DNA from: Isochrysis galbana
Taxonomy: Eukaryota > Haptophyta > Isochrysidales > Isochrysidaceae
Length of the DNA: 64,000 nucleotides
Direction of reading: 5' to 3'
NCBI GenBank assembly: GCA_018136815.1
Contig: CM030931.1
Coordinates: 9,931,072 to 9,995,071 of the forward strand
Every line of letters starts with the position of its first letter. The stretch's first letter is position 1. The position numbers and the translations under genes were made by a program. The notes below the pieces were generated by a model, which worked only from the letters and a program-made list of their open reading frames with translations, did not search any database and was not told where the DNA came from. This document shows, one piece after another, positions 31,401-40,400 of this stretch.

Positions 31401-32960
31401 GTTGGGGCTTTGCTGCCGCTCATGTACACTTTGGCTGTGGCCAAGATCTCGGCAGACTTGCTCGCACCTTCTTTCGACGATGGCATGATGCGCGTGATGA
31501 GGCTACCCTATCTCGAGGAGGACCCTCCCCACGAATTCGAGCTGCTGACCGCTCGCGACGTCATGTCAGATAATGTGGTGGTGCTTCGCGAGGTGGAGCG
31601 CGTTGGCGACGTCTTCGCGGTGCTCAAGAGGACGCGCCACTCTGGCTTTGCCGTCGTCGATGTAGGCCAATGTAACGACTGCACTTTTTTCTCGGGCCTC
31701 ATCCTGCGTCGTCATCTCCTTGTGCTCCTTAAGAAGCGCATTTGGGAATACCAAGCACAAGGCCTCGCTGAGCCGGCGGCCGCCCGGCTTGCGTTTGTCT
31801 CCTCCGCGCGCTCAGACGTGGTCGACGAGCCGTCCGATCTAGCTAGCCTCAAGTTCACCGACGAGGAAAAGATGGCTTTGCTCGATCTCCGGCCGTATAT
31901 GGATCCATGCCCCTACTTGGCGAACGAGTTGATGCCCCTGCGCCGGGTCTACCGCCTCTTCGGGGACATTGGCGTGCGTCACTTGCCGGTCGTCGACTGC
32001 CGCGAGCAGGTTGTCGGTATCATTACGCGTAAGGACGTTCAGCCTGAGATAATCGAGGAGCGAGTCATCGCCAGAGAGCGCGAGCGCGTGAGACAGGCCT
32101 ACGAATGTGCGCGGAATGATTTGTACAAGACAGATCCAGCACATGCTGCGGCGATCGACTTCGGCGGCGGATGGCAACCGCCTCGCGCTCCGACTCCCGG
32201 CGGTGCCCGAACGCGGAGCGCCAATGCCGCGAGGGGCTTGCTCAGTAAAGCTGGCGTGCTCAAACCGGTGCCTGAGTCTAACGATGAGGGCATCCCTCCT
32301 CCGAGCCTTGCTGACCGGCGCATCAGCGAGCGGAAGAGCACAGCCGACGTGCTTCACATCCTCGCCGCCGATTCACTCGCGGCGCGAGGTGTGGAGAAGG
32401 TGCCTCCGCAAGCCATTAAAGCGCGGCGGATGCTCTCCAACTCTCTTGAACGGCTGCCACAGATTAAACCCATCGCTGCCCTAAGCTCCTCGTATGACTC
32501 GCTTTCCAAGAGTACCTGCGCCAATCCCTGTGATGCTATATCCGCACCGTCTTCCTCGATTGGTGCACGTCGACGCACCGTGGCCGACGTGGTCACTACG
32601 TCTAAGGACGACGGTGAGCCATATTCGGTCCTGCACGTCACGCGCCGTTCAGGGGTACGCCAGGAACCGATTCCCGTGTTGTCGTCTCCCGTGAGCATTC
32701 CCATTGGCCTCACTCGCCACGGGCATTCGCATCATCACGAAACTGATCAACCTCATCATCACGGCACTTACCCTGAGCATGAGCACCATGAGAGCCTTCG
32801 TGCTGTGGGAGGTCAAGCTATTTTGGAGCAGGGTCATGCGGGCCACTCTCATTGTGGCCTCTCTTGTTCTGCACACGAGCATAATCACACTGCACACCAG
32901 CATGACCATTGCGATAACGAGCACAGCCATACTCATGACCACAGCCATTCTGCGCACTAG
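28455..32960 (+). CDS. CLC-type chloride/proton exchanger, His-rich tail
   Basis: Intronless, 1501 residues from the ATG at 28455; the open frame upstream is pyrimidine-tract low complexity. Residues 1-440 are disordered. The membrane domain starts near 450 (LLLLVISVLLIILIGILLG). CLC hallmarks are present: LSGLPPLKAYLNG (GSGIP region, serine at the anion site, which favours chloride over nitrate), GREGPMVH near 586 (gating glutamate), YSFEEVCSHW (the proton glutamate position of exchangers) and GISVPSGNFVP. Two CBS domains follow (ARDVMSDN... near 1033 and YLANELMPLRRV... near 1151). Both glutamates argue for a 2Cl-/H+ antiporter, probably in an endomembrane. The C-terminal ~80 residues hold about 26 histidines in HxH patterns, unusual for CLCs and like metal transporters. 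Confidence 0.9.
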   Translation: MTSQPNDGVAIEISASPTASSSSLADTSRSRRASRLAASILASPEEHDQLTSKAEADLRSHGIAELAESDSLRMEEEDIVTGHIIKARERPPPDVSLSRRPSPMVMGVALTVPLHAQHSSARLSASASAPASDQPGASRAESSIVGHMPAVGGFEADASDIHGVDDGADSGDSSSTGGSPFASPCSSPRVVEAMGARAQADISAAVREDSHARVEKPRTESLQEIGRCNLLKGAVDDRGLEDPTPARHSSGASRQGNDREATVQPHTSRPSFLNLSGLSSGAGRHGGASDSVATTTYEHLQFETAMSRAVALANRRLSFFERLERIRRGQSTTMRSSTTGRSTSPNSTDRRSAQDHSVTAHLEEPSLSGEVNTKVIGVKFDLPKRQLTGARIPNGQVLQHSGTVRAKQQQAAADAKLGQFERESSRYESFQFEDEESKLHLEFRASATEYDRLLLLVISVLLIILIGILLGCISATITLTEARIWSLKIRAIDAAMWPCEKSLDGCQENEQPQVGAAFATFLGMNLFLIFGATVLTHFAPRAALSGLPPLKAYLNGTRVPGLLHPRTLVSKVIGTTLVVATGLPLGREGPMVHVGACVAAGLSRLRLGPMPRLLLGIPSKQRVWVGMGAAAGIAAAFNAPLGGILYSFEEVCSHWSAKLTWRSFFCVTIAAYVFNLILRLYDNSTDVLASGDEGDIALVTDTLLTESFVIGLNFEESHTYGYADFGWFTIIGILGGLLGAAYTTLVVFGTRLRRRFLGQRPRGRMIDALFWSAIVFCIFFWAPFLFRCRPCPDGTDCGHAYTTNYVASTSHNLSHVGAATSASHRALEEVEESLWVFGGPTVSRRRRLAGSGGGLVFVQHGCHAHQYNELATLLLSPQEGLIKHLLQRESHKEYVSVGAAAAMLGIYFLVSVLVFGISVPSGNFVPAMTLGAAMGRFMGDILPGLDEADIGRFALMGAGAVLCGVTRMTITLVAILVEVTHDVGALLPLMYTLAVAKISADLLAPSFDDGMMRVMRLPYLEEDPPHEFELLTARDVMSDNVVVLREVERVGDVFAVLKRTRHSGFAVVDVGQCNDCTFFSGLILRRHLLVLLKKRIWEYQAQGLAEPAAARLAFVSSARSDVVDEPSDLASLKFTDEEKMALLDLRPYMDPCPYLANELMPLRRVYRLFGDIGVRHLPVVDCREQVVGIITRKDVQPEIIEERVIARERERVRQAYECARNDLYKTDPAHAAAIDFGGGWQPPRAPTPGGARTRSANAARGLLSKAGVLKPVPESNDEGIPPPSLADRRISERKSTADVLHILAADSLAARGVEKVPPQAIKARRMLSNSLERLPQIKPIAALSSSYDSLSKSTCANPCDAISAPSSSIGARRRTVADVVTTSKDDGEPYSVLHVTRRSGVRQEPIPVLSSPVSIPIGLTRHGHSHHHETDQPHHHGTYPEHEHHESLRAVGGQAILEQGHAGHSHCGLSCSAHEHNHTAHQHDHCDNEHSHTHDHSHSAH

Positions 32961-33049
32961 CGCGCTCAACCAAAGAAGCATTGGGATGAGCTCGTATTGG
33001 TGACGTCATTTAGGAACCACTCTCTATCAGCCATCTGGTTGTGTTGGGT

Positions 33050-33185
33050 GTAAAAAAACCCTTTTAAAATTCTCGCCTCGCGCGTGGCCTTGGTCTGCTC
33101 TAACCACTGCAGCCACCGCCCTTTCTCCGTTCACTCCCCTCCCAATCTAGCTTGCGGCAACTCCCCGCGTGCGATACTTAGGGGC
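33050..33185 (+). repeat. Dispersed repeat, CTTTTAAAATTCTCGCC family
   Basis: The A-run, then CCCTTTTAAAATTCTCGCC, then TTGCGG..ACTCCC and ACTTAGGGGC blocks recur in the same order at 45718-45842, and the first part again at 52840-52880. Non-coding. Confidence 0.65.
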
Positions 33186-33479
33186 TCGGGTTGTGGGGGC
33201 GGCGGGGTTGGACGGGGTGTTCCGGTCCCTAGCTAGTGGTCGGGTCCTCTCCCTCCTCTTGTGCCGCTAGATGGTCGGTAGCTATTAAAACGGATCTCTA
33301 TCGGGCGGGGCGTTGATTGAGGGCAGTGCCCGTTGGTGGACGCGTGGTAGGCGTTCGCGAGTGAGGTGGGCAATAGTGAGTAGTAGTACGCGCTTTAAGC
33401 TTATTTGGAGGTTAGGTCAAGCGCGTGCGTTACGAGTTTGAGGGTGTCCCCTAATGTGAGCCTACCTTGGTTGTCTTCG

Positions 33480-33850
33480 GTGAAAACGGGTCCCGCCCCC
33501 GCCCATCTGGATGGATCGTCGAAAACGGGCGCGCTGCGCGCTGCGCGCCCGGCATCATTTCGAAGTTGGGCTCTCAGGGCCTCACTCGGCGACGTCGGAC
33601 GTCCAATGGGCTCCGCGGATGGTTGATTTCGACGAGATTTCGGCGCGCGTCCCGCCCGATTGGCGATTGGCGTGGCCGTCCGGGTGCGTGCCCGGGTGGC
33701 CGGGTGGCCCCTGTGCATTTGGTGTCTGGCGGGGTCCCCCATCTGGATGGATCGTCGAATACGGGCACGCACCGCGCCCGGTCTCGATTTGAAGTTGAGC
33801 TTTTCAGCCCTTTGCGACTTTAGCGTCTTTTGTTATAGTATTTGCTGATT
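33480..33850 (+). repeat. Satellite superfamily, 236-bp unit, about 1.4 copies
   Basis: CATCTGGATGGATCGTCGAA occurs at 33504 and 33740. The boxes TTCGAAGTTGGGCTCTCAGG, GGTTGATTTCGACGA and CGATTGGCGTGGC place it with the arrays at 3.4, 13.1 and 62 kb, closest to 13.1 kb. The sequence after the last unit (TTTAGCGTCTTTTGTTATAG) resembles what follows the array at 4150 (TTAGCGTCTTTAGTTTTTGC), so more than the repeat unit itself is shared. Confidence 0.7.
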
Positions 33851-33859
33851 ACGTTTTGT

Positions 33860-34258
33860 TGTGGGTTGTGGTTGTGGTTGTGGTTGTGGGGGCCCAAGAG
33901 CAAGAGCCAAGAAAGGGGTCTTTGTCCTAATGGGCCCCGGAAATGTGCTTGTTGGGTGTATTGGGAACTTTCTACCGAAAAAAATCCTCAAATTTCCTCA
34001 ATTCTGAGATGGTCATTTTTGCACCCCTAAAAAAAACTGTTTGACCGCCCTACTGTTAGTGTTAGTAACAAGTAACAAGTAACCCTACCACCTACCATTC
34101 AACAATTATCATATGATTATAACAACTATTTTAGTTTATTATGAGTGTTGTACCCTGACGTCAGGTCTGGCGTCACTGATGTCAGGTTGCGTTAGGCTCC
34201 CCGTGGACATGGCACCTGACGATAGGTTTGACGACCGGGGCCAAGCGCTCTTGCCCTT
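33860..34258. other. Intergenic, short tandem TTGTGG and inverted motifs
   Basis: A TTGTGG microsatellite (33860-33890) and small palindromes such as CCTGACGTCAGG near 34155. No gene recognised. The hAT element begins at 34267. Confidence 0.5.
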
Positions 34259-34266
34259 ATACCAGC

Positions 34267-37110
34267 CCCGGATGGGCCGTCAGTACTGATATCAGTACTG
34301 ATGCATCAGTATCAGCTCTCTAAGAGCTGATGTACTGATATCAGTACAGGGTTGCTAAGCTATTATTATAACCTAAAACAAAACTCCCCCGGCGGGAACG
34401 CGGCGCGCGGGAGCTTGGCCAAGACGGAGGCGCGCCGCTCGCTCTGCCCCCCCACCCCACCACCCACCCCCCCCACCCGCCACATCCCTCTCCTGCTTTC
34501 TCTCATCCTCCCTCACCTCCTGCCCCTCCCAAGCCCGCCCCTGCCTGCACCACTCCGCGGGCACGCGCGCGCACCGCGTCCGCAGCGGCAACGTCCGTCC
34601 TGCCCTCTCGCATGCATGCCAGCACCCAGCGTGTCGAGCCACCGCTCTCGCGTCAATCCCGCACGAGCTGGAGCACGCGCGCGCTGGCGCTAGGGCGCGA
34701 GCGCACGCTGGCGGGCACCTACACAGTCCACCCGCGCGAGCGCCACGCTCACATGTCACTTGCCCTCCGTGAACTGTGCGTGTAGTGCATGTGCTTGTGT
34801 GCTGATCTCGACCACCCTCGTTCGTTTTTTGCAGACGATACCAATGGCGACGAGGATCGGGGACACCATTGACGTGGAGGATGAGGAGAGGAACGACGAC
34901 AACGACGACTCTTCACAAGGGGGCTGGGGGCGGCAGCCGCTGAACGAGCTCCAGGGCACCCTTCTCGAATGGTCAACCATCGTTGAGAATGACGGCCGCG
35001 CCAAGAAGACCACGCTCAAGCAATGTCTTTTTTGCGGTTTTCACTACACAGGTGGCCCTTTCCAGATTCGTGCACACTTGGACCCGTCTATAAAGCCTCG
35101 CACCATTCGCCTGTGCACTCCCAGTGAGACGTGGCGTGAGCGCAAGGCTGAGGTGCTTGTGGAGCTGCATAGGCGGCGTGCTGTTGATGTGCAAGAAGAG
35201 AAAAAGAAAGCTCAACTCGAGGTTGCGAAGGCGGAGGGAAGGGTGTGTGCTGGCTATCAGCAACAAGCGCCCATGTTCGATCGCGTCGGTACTGACGAGG
35301 TGTCTGAGGCATGGTTGAGGGTGGTGGTGAAGAGAGCTCTGCCCCTTGACCTCTTTGAAGATGTCACATTCCGGAAGGCTGTCACGCTGACTGCTATGGC
35401 TGGTAGGAAGATTGTGGTAAATGGCGACGACACCTTTTTGCCCAGGCGCAAACACATGACGCAGAAGGCTTTGCCTGCCCTCGACTCAAAGCTCGATGAG
35501 ACTGTGCGAAAGAAGGTGCAGAAGGTAGCTGAGAGCACCGGGATAGTGATCATCTCGGACGGATGGACCAGCGTTGAGAATCGCCCCATCATAAATTGTC
35601 TAGCTACCCTCCCGGTTGGCTCCTACTTCCTAGCTGCTGTGGACACTTCTGGCCACACAAAAGACGCGCAATACATCGCTGACTTTATCACCGGCCACAT
35701 CACCAAGTTCGGCAGTGAGCACGTGGTGGCTGTCTGCATGGATGGTGCGTGCAAGGCGTCGTTTCCGATCATCACAGAGACCTTCCCGCACCTCTTCACG
35801 TACATCTGCCCGACTCATTCCCTTGACAATTTCATGAAGAACATCTGCGGTGATAAGCCGCTCGTTCGCATCAAAGGCGTCGAGGGCGAATTTGTTTGGG
35901 ATGAATCCTTATTCTCGGAGGCTCTCGAGAAGGTGTGGGAGGTAGTCAAGTTCATTTGCAATCACCAGAAGGCCCTGGCGCGCTTCAGAGATCTGGGGGC
36001 AGAGGTGCCTAGGGAGAGCAGGCCAAAAGGTGGTCTCGAGCTACTACGCTGTAGTGAGACACGGTTTGCATCAAAGGTGCTGATGGCTGATCGATATGTA
36101 AATTGTCACCCGGTGCTGGAGCGGCTCATGATCGATGACGCGTACAATGCGTGGTTGACCAAGCAGACCAGGGAAATCAAGGAGAAGGGGGCTGAGGTGA
36201 AACGAATCATTCGATGTGAAGACACGTGGGATGCCATAAAGCTTTGTATAAGGACGTTGCTACCTGTCGTGCGGGTTTTGAGGATGACTGATGCCAAGTT
36301 GGGAGCCACTCTGGGGAAGGTCTATGCGTATATGCTGCAGCTCGACATCTATTATCGAGAGCCGATTGACGGTATGCCTGAGCGCATGAGGAAGAAGCTG
36401 CATGCCATTTTTATGGCACGTTGGTTATACTTTCAAATTCCAGCCATGACCGCGGCATATCGTTTCGAGCCAGAATTTTGTCGTAGGGATGTCGATTCTG
36501 ATCAGATGGACGACTTGAAAACAGTGCTGAAGCAGATGTCCACGCCGGAGCACACCTATCCGGCGATGTTGGCTGAACTTGCCGACTTTCAGGAAGCACT
36601 AAGCAGTGGATCGCATGATCTGAATGATGAGGTGGCATTTTCCACCCGGGCCCGGCAGATGCCGTCTTACAAATGGGTTCGAATCTACTTATCCCGTTGG
36701 CCTGACTTGTGTTGGGCAGCGATGCGCCTCGTCGCCATGAATTGTTCCGCCTCCGGCTGTGAAAGCTCTTGGTCTGTAGAAGCTTGGATTCACTCAAAGA
36801 AGCGCAACCGTTTGGGCCAGCTCACCGTTGAGAGGCTCGTACGTGCTCACACTAATTTGTTGTTGGAGGATGTGCTTCAAGATTGGGAGAGTGTGGTGCT
36901 GCCGTGGGAGTTGGAGATGATCATCGACGAGCCGGAGGACTAGTAGTAGCGAGACGTGATATGTGTCATTAGTTATTAGAAGACTAGAAGTTAGAAGTTA
37001 TAATGGGTTTTGTTTTTAGAGCGTAAGCTGATGTTAGTACTGATGTAAGTACTGATATCAGTGTAAGCTCCACACGGACTGTAAGCTTGCGCACTGACGG
37101 CCCATCCGGG
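34267..37110 (+). mobile_element. Complete hAT transposon
   Basis: A 2844-bp element with perfect 18-bp terminal inverted repeats CCCGGATGGGCCGTCAGT (34267-34284; complement 37093-37110) and an exact 8-bp target duplication ATACCAGC (34259-34266 and 37111-37118). Subterminal AGTACTGATATCAGTAC-type motifs repeat at both ends. It holds one long transposase frame. Intact ends, an intact frame and a perfect duplication suggest a young, possibly active copy. It lies about 30 bp from the purine tract that precedes the annexin-like gene. Confidence 0.93.
34844..36943 (+). CDS. hAT transposase, apparently full length
   Basis: 699 residues from MATRIGDT; an in-frame ATG at 34760 adds 28 residues, but TTTTTTGCAG just before 34844 could also be a splice acceptor. 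An N-terminal BED-type finger is visible (CLFCGF...H...C near residues 63-93). A basic coiled linker follows, then the RNase H-like core: VIISDGWTSVENRPIINCL, the catalytic-region VCMDGACKASFPII, and PTHSLDNFMKNI. The C-terminal dimerisation region is NCSASGCESSWSVEAWIHSKKRNRL followed by LVRAHTNL. Domain order and length match hAT transposases. It cuts and pastes the enclosing element through its TIRs. Confidence 0.9.
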   Translation: MATRIGDTIDVEDEERNDDNDDSSQGGWGRQPLNELQGTLLEWSTIVENDGRAKKTTLKQCLFCGFHYTGGPFQIRAHLDPSIKPRTIRLCTPSETWRERKAEVLVELHRRRAVDVQEEKKKAQLEVAKAEGRVCAGYQQQAPMFDRVGTDEVSEAWLRVVVKRALPLDLFEDVTFRKAVTLTAMAGRKIVVNGDDTFLPRRKHMTQKALPALDSKLDETVRKKVQKVAESTGIVIISDGWTSVENRPIINCLATLPVGSYFLAAVDTSGHTKDAQYIADFITGHITKFGSEHVVAVCMDGACKASFPIITETFPHLFTYICPTHSLDNFMKNICGDKPLVRIKGVEGEFVWDESLFSEALEKVWEVVKFICNHQKALARFRDLGAEVPRESRPKGGLELLRCSETRFASKVLMADRYVNCHPVLERLMIDDAYNAWLTKQTREIKEKGAEVKRIIRCEDTWDAIKLCIRTLLPVVRVLRMTDAKLGATLGKVYAYMLQLDIYYREPIDGMPERMRKKLHAIFMARWLYFQIPAMTAAYRFEPEFCRRDVDSDQMDDLKTVLKQMSTPEHTYPAMLAELADFQEALSSGSHDLNDEVAFSTRARQMPSYKWVRIYLSRWPDLCWAAMRLVAMNCSASGCESSWSVEAWIHSKKRNRLGQLTVERLVRAHTNLLLEDVLQDWESVVLPWELEMIIDEPED

Positions 37111-37149
37111 ATACCAGCACGAACAAGTCCATATTTTTGTAGAGAATAG

Positions 37150-37440
37150 AGAATGGAGGAGGAAGAAAATGGGGGTGAGAAGCGGGAAAACGCGGCGAGC
37201 AGTGGACGGGCGGCGCTGCGGCGGTGGAAGGCGAGGGCGAGGGCGAAGGGGAGGGCGAAGGGGAGGGAGACGGAGAGGGCGACGGAGAGAGAGGGGGGGG
37301 AAGGGAGAGGGCGAGCGGGAGAGGGGGAGGTGGAGGGGGAGAGGGGGAGGGGGAGAGGGGAGGGCGAGAGGGGGAAGGGGAGGGGGAAGGGGAGAGGGGG
37401 AGAGGGGGAGGGGCGGGGCAGGGGGAGTGGGAGACCGAGA
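37150..37440 (+). repeat. Homopurine tract before annexin-like gene
   Basis: Nearly pure A/G on the coding strand (GGGAGA, GAGGGGG). The open frame crossing it (basic Arg/Gly/Glu) joins the gene frame, but I place the start downstream at 37496. Confidence 0.75.
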
Positions 37441-37495
37441 CGGCGAGCGCAGGGGCCGTCCGACCACTCTTATAGCCTCCTCGGTGGATGGAAGG

Positions 37496-40400
37496 ATGGG
37501 TGACGCGCTGGTGCTTAGGGTGAGCTGGATCGACGAGGGCCGCTTCCGCGCTGAGCTTGTCGCCGAGCTATCTGGCTTACTTGGGTTGGGAAGGGGTGAG
37601 GTCGCAGTACCGCACGTTGCCTATTGGCGCTCTGTTGATGTGCGCGCTGCGGGGCGGTCGAGCCGCCTTCGCGAGTCGCTCGCATGTGGCACCACGCCCC
37701 AGGCGGACGCACGAATCATCCTGGCGCTTGAAGACGCTGACGACTGCGACCTTGCGCGAACAGCCGAGATGTTCGCTGCGGATCAGAACGCAGGCTCAGC
37801 CTCGCTTTATGAAGTCCCGCCACTTTTGGCTGCACTTCGTACATCAGGGGCTTCGCATGTTCGGAATCTGCTCGCTAACATGCTGGAATCATCGCTTCGT
37901 GCGGTCGGCAGGGGGATACCGACAATCGCGATCGACGAGGTCAGTGCTGCAGAGTCAGCTGCAACACTCAAACGCCTGAACGCCGGCGGTCTAGGCCTTG
38001 CTGGGCCTGTGAAACTGACGGGTCCTGGGCAAAGAGTGCTACTCGACGCGATTGGTGAGACGTCAGTGATGCAGCTGGCCGCTGTGCGGCGTGAATATGC
38101 GTCTCTTGCTGTCGCAAGCACTGTGGTCTTGAGACGTGATCCTGCTGCTTTAGACAAGCTTGTGTTGTCAAGTTTGCCGCAAGGCATGCTACGAGACATT
38201 GTACTCGGCCGATTACGGACATGTGCCCGTGCCGACCTTCCTTCTCTCGCCCCCACTTCAGCTCTCGCGCGAAATCTCGCGCGAAAGCTGTTCTCTGCTC
38301 AGCGGTTCCTCTTTAGGCCTGCGGATGAGGAAGCCTTCACACAAGTCCTTGCAAACATATCGGCGGCTGGCGCACGTGACTTGCGGCTGGCGTTCTGTAG
38401 GCAGTATGGGTGCACCCTACAGCAATTTTTGTGCAATCAGATACCGGATGGAGAATTCCGACAGTTCATGCTCGCATTTGCGCTAGCGGATGACGCAGTC
38501 GAAGGTGCTTTGCCCGAGGGCGGTGATGCTGGCGCATCGCCTTCACCTCGTCCCAAACGGTTTGCAAACGCCGCTGTCCGTGCAACTCGTTTGTGGCGTT
38601 CCTCATCTTCCGGCTCTCGTGATGTCTCGGAGTGGGTCCAAGTGGTCGGAGCTTGCTCTGCCGCCGACTTACATTCCACTGCCGCTTTTCTCTGGCGACA
38701 TGGCGTGTCGCTCGACAAGTTGGTGCGCAGTACTTTTGACGGCCCTCCTGCAGCACTACTGCTAGCACGGCTGCGATGGGCCGAGGAAGAAGAGAGAAAG
38801 CGCGCCAACTCAGCTCTATTGGCACCTGCGGGCCGTCTCGTTCGAAATCCAGCCGATGCGTCCGCTGAGGCAGTGCTGCGTTCTTGGGCAGTGGCGCTCG
38901 CAGCAGCGGGCGAAGGTGGTAGGTTGCTTCTGGAGAAGTACCAAAAGGAGCACAATGTCCAGTGGGAAGAAGACGTTGCAGTAGCCGCCCCGCGCGAGGG
39001 GAGGGTCCGAGAGCTGTGCCTCCGCTTAGGGCAGCGAGCACGACGCCCAGACATCCCAGCAGCTAAGCCCCCTTCTCTCAATGCGAGCAGGGCGATGGTG
39101 GTAGCAGAGCGCCTGAGCACTGACCATGACGCCGGCCAGAGCAACGCCCGTAAATCCGGTACCCCACGCAGTAGCAAAGCATGCAAAGGAGCTTTCAGAG
39201 ATGACCGGGAAGCCGAGGTGGTTGCCATAGCGGGATCCGCTAACGACGAGGGACTTCTTGAGATAGAGTCAGCGCTCTATCACCTTCATGGGGCCCGCAA
39301 TCTTGGGTCTGCGAGAGACGATCCCCTTCTCGCTTCTTGCGTCGCGGCTCGAGCGTGCGCACCCATTGTCGGCCTCGTGTTGAACGCACGCGTAAGGGCA
39401 GCCCTGCAGGCACGCGTGGAAAGTTTGACAGGCGATGTGTTGGCGGCGCTCAGAGAAAAACGGTTTGGAGAGGCCTGGTTGGTAGCCGTATTTGAGCGCC
39501 TCGGCAGTGTGCCTGGATATATGCTCTCGTTGATTTCAAGAGAGGTGCAGTTCCGAGCACGCCATGGTCTTGTTGAGGTGTTGCAAACAGAACTCCCGGC
39601 AGGAAGGGCAGCGCAGCTCTTGGTGCAAATTTTGCGCATCTCATGCTCGCCGTCGACGCGCTCAATTGGCCGGCCGTGCACGGTTGTAGTCGACGAAGTG
39701 AAAGCGCTGGAAACTGCGGTGGGGCTGAATCGCCTACTCTCCACAAAGCGCATGGACATTGCAAGGGAAGAGATGGAGGAGGTCGTTGGCTCATGCTCCG
39801 AAATGCAGCTTGCGGCTATTTCGCGCCATCTCGAGGCGCTTGGTGCCATGCCGCTCCATGCACTAGCTACGTCAATGCTCCCATTGCAGGAGCCGAATGC
39901 GGATGAGGCCAGGCATCGCGATCTTTTGCGCCGTCGCTGCGAGATTGCCCAGTCTCAAGAGTTACCGCCTCTTCCGGCTGTGACACGATCAGTGTCTTTG
40001 AGTGCTGAAGCTCTCCGTCGTGCTTTGCGTGGTAACCTATTCGGTGTCAAAGATAGAACGAGTGCAGCCCAGCAAATCGCACGGTGCGATAGCGCAGAGG
40101 CGATGGCGCTCCGATGGGCGTATGCGCGTGCGTTTCGCATGAGCGTTTTAGAAGATGTTGGGAAGGTGTTTGGCGGCACAGCTGGCAAACTACTCCAGTC
40201 GTGGCTCTCACCATTAGACGCTTCGCAGGAAGGCAACGCTCATGAAGGAGAGGTGGAGGTGGAGGCGAGCGATGCGTTCATTGAGTTGTTGCAGAGGATG
40301 CGACGTCGGCCTCTCGATCCTGAGAAGCTTGCACCAGCAATATCTGAGCTCTTTGCAACGCTCTCGCCGCGAGGCTTGCTCGCCGCTTTGCAGCAGATCG

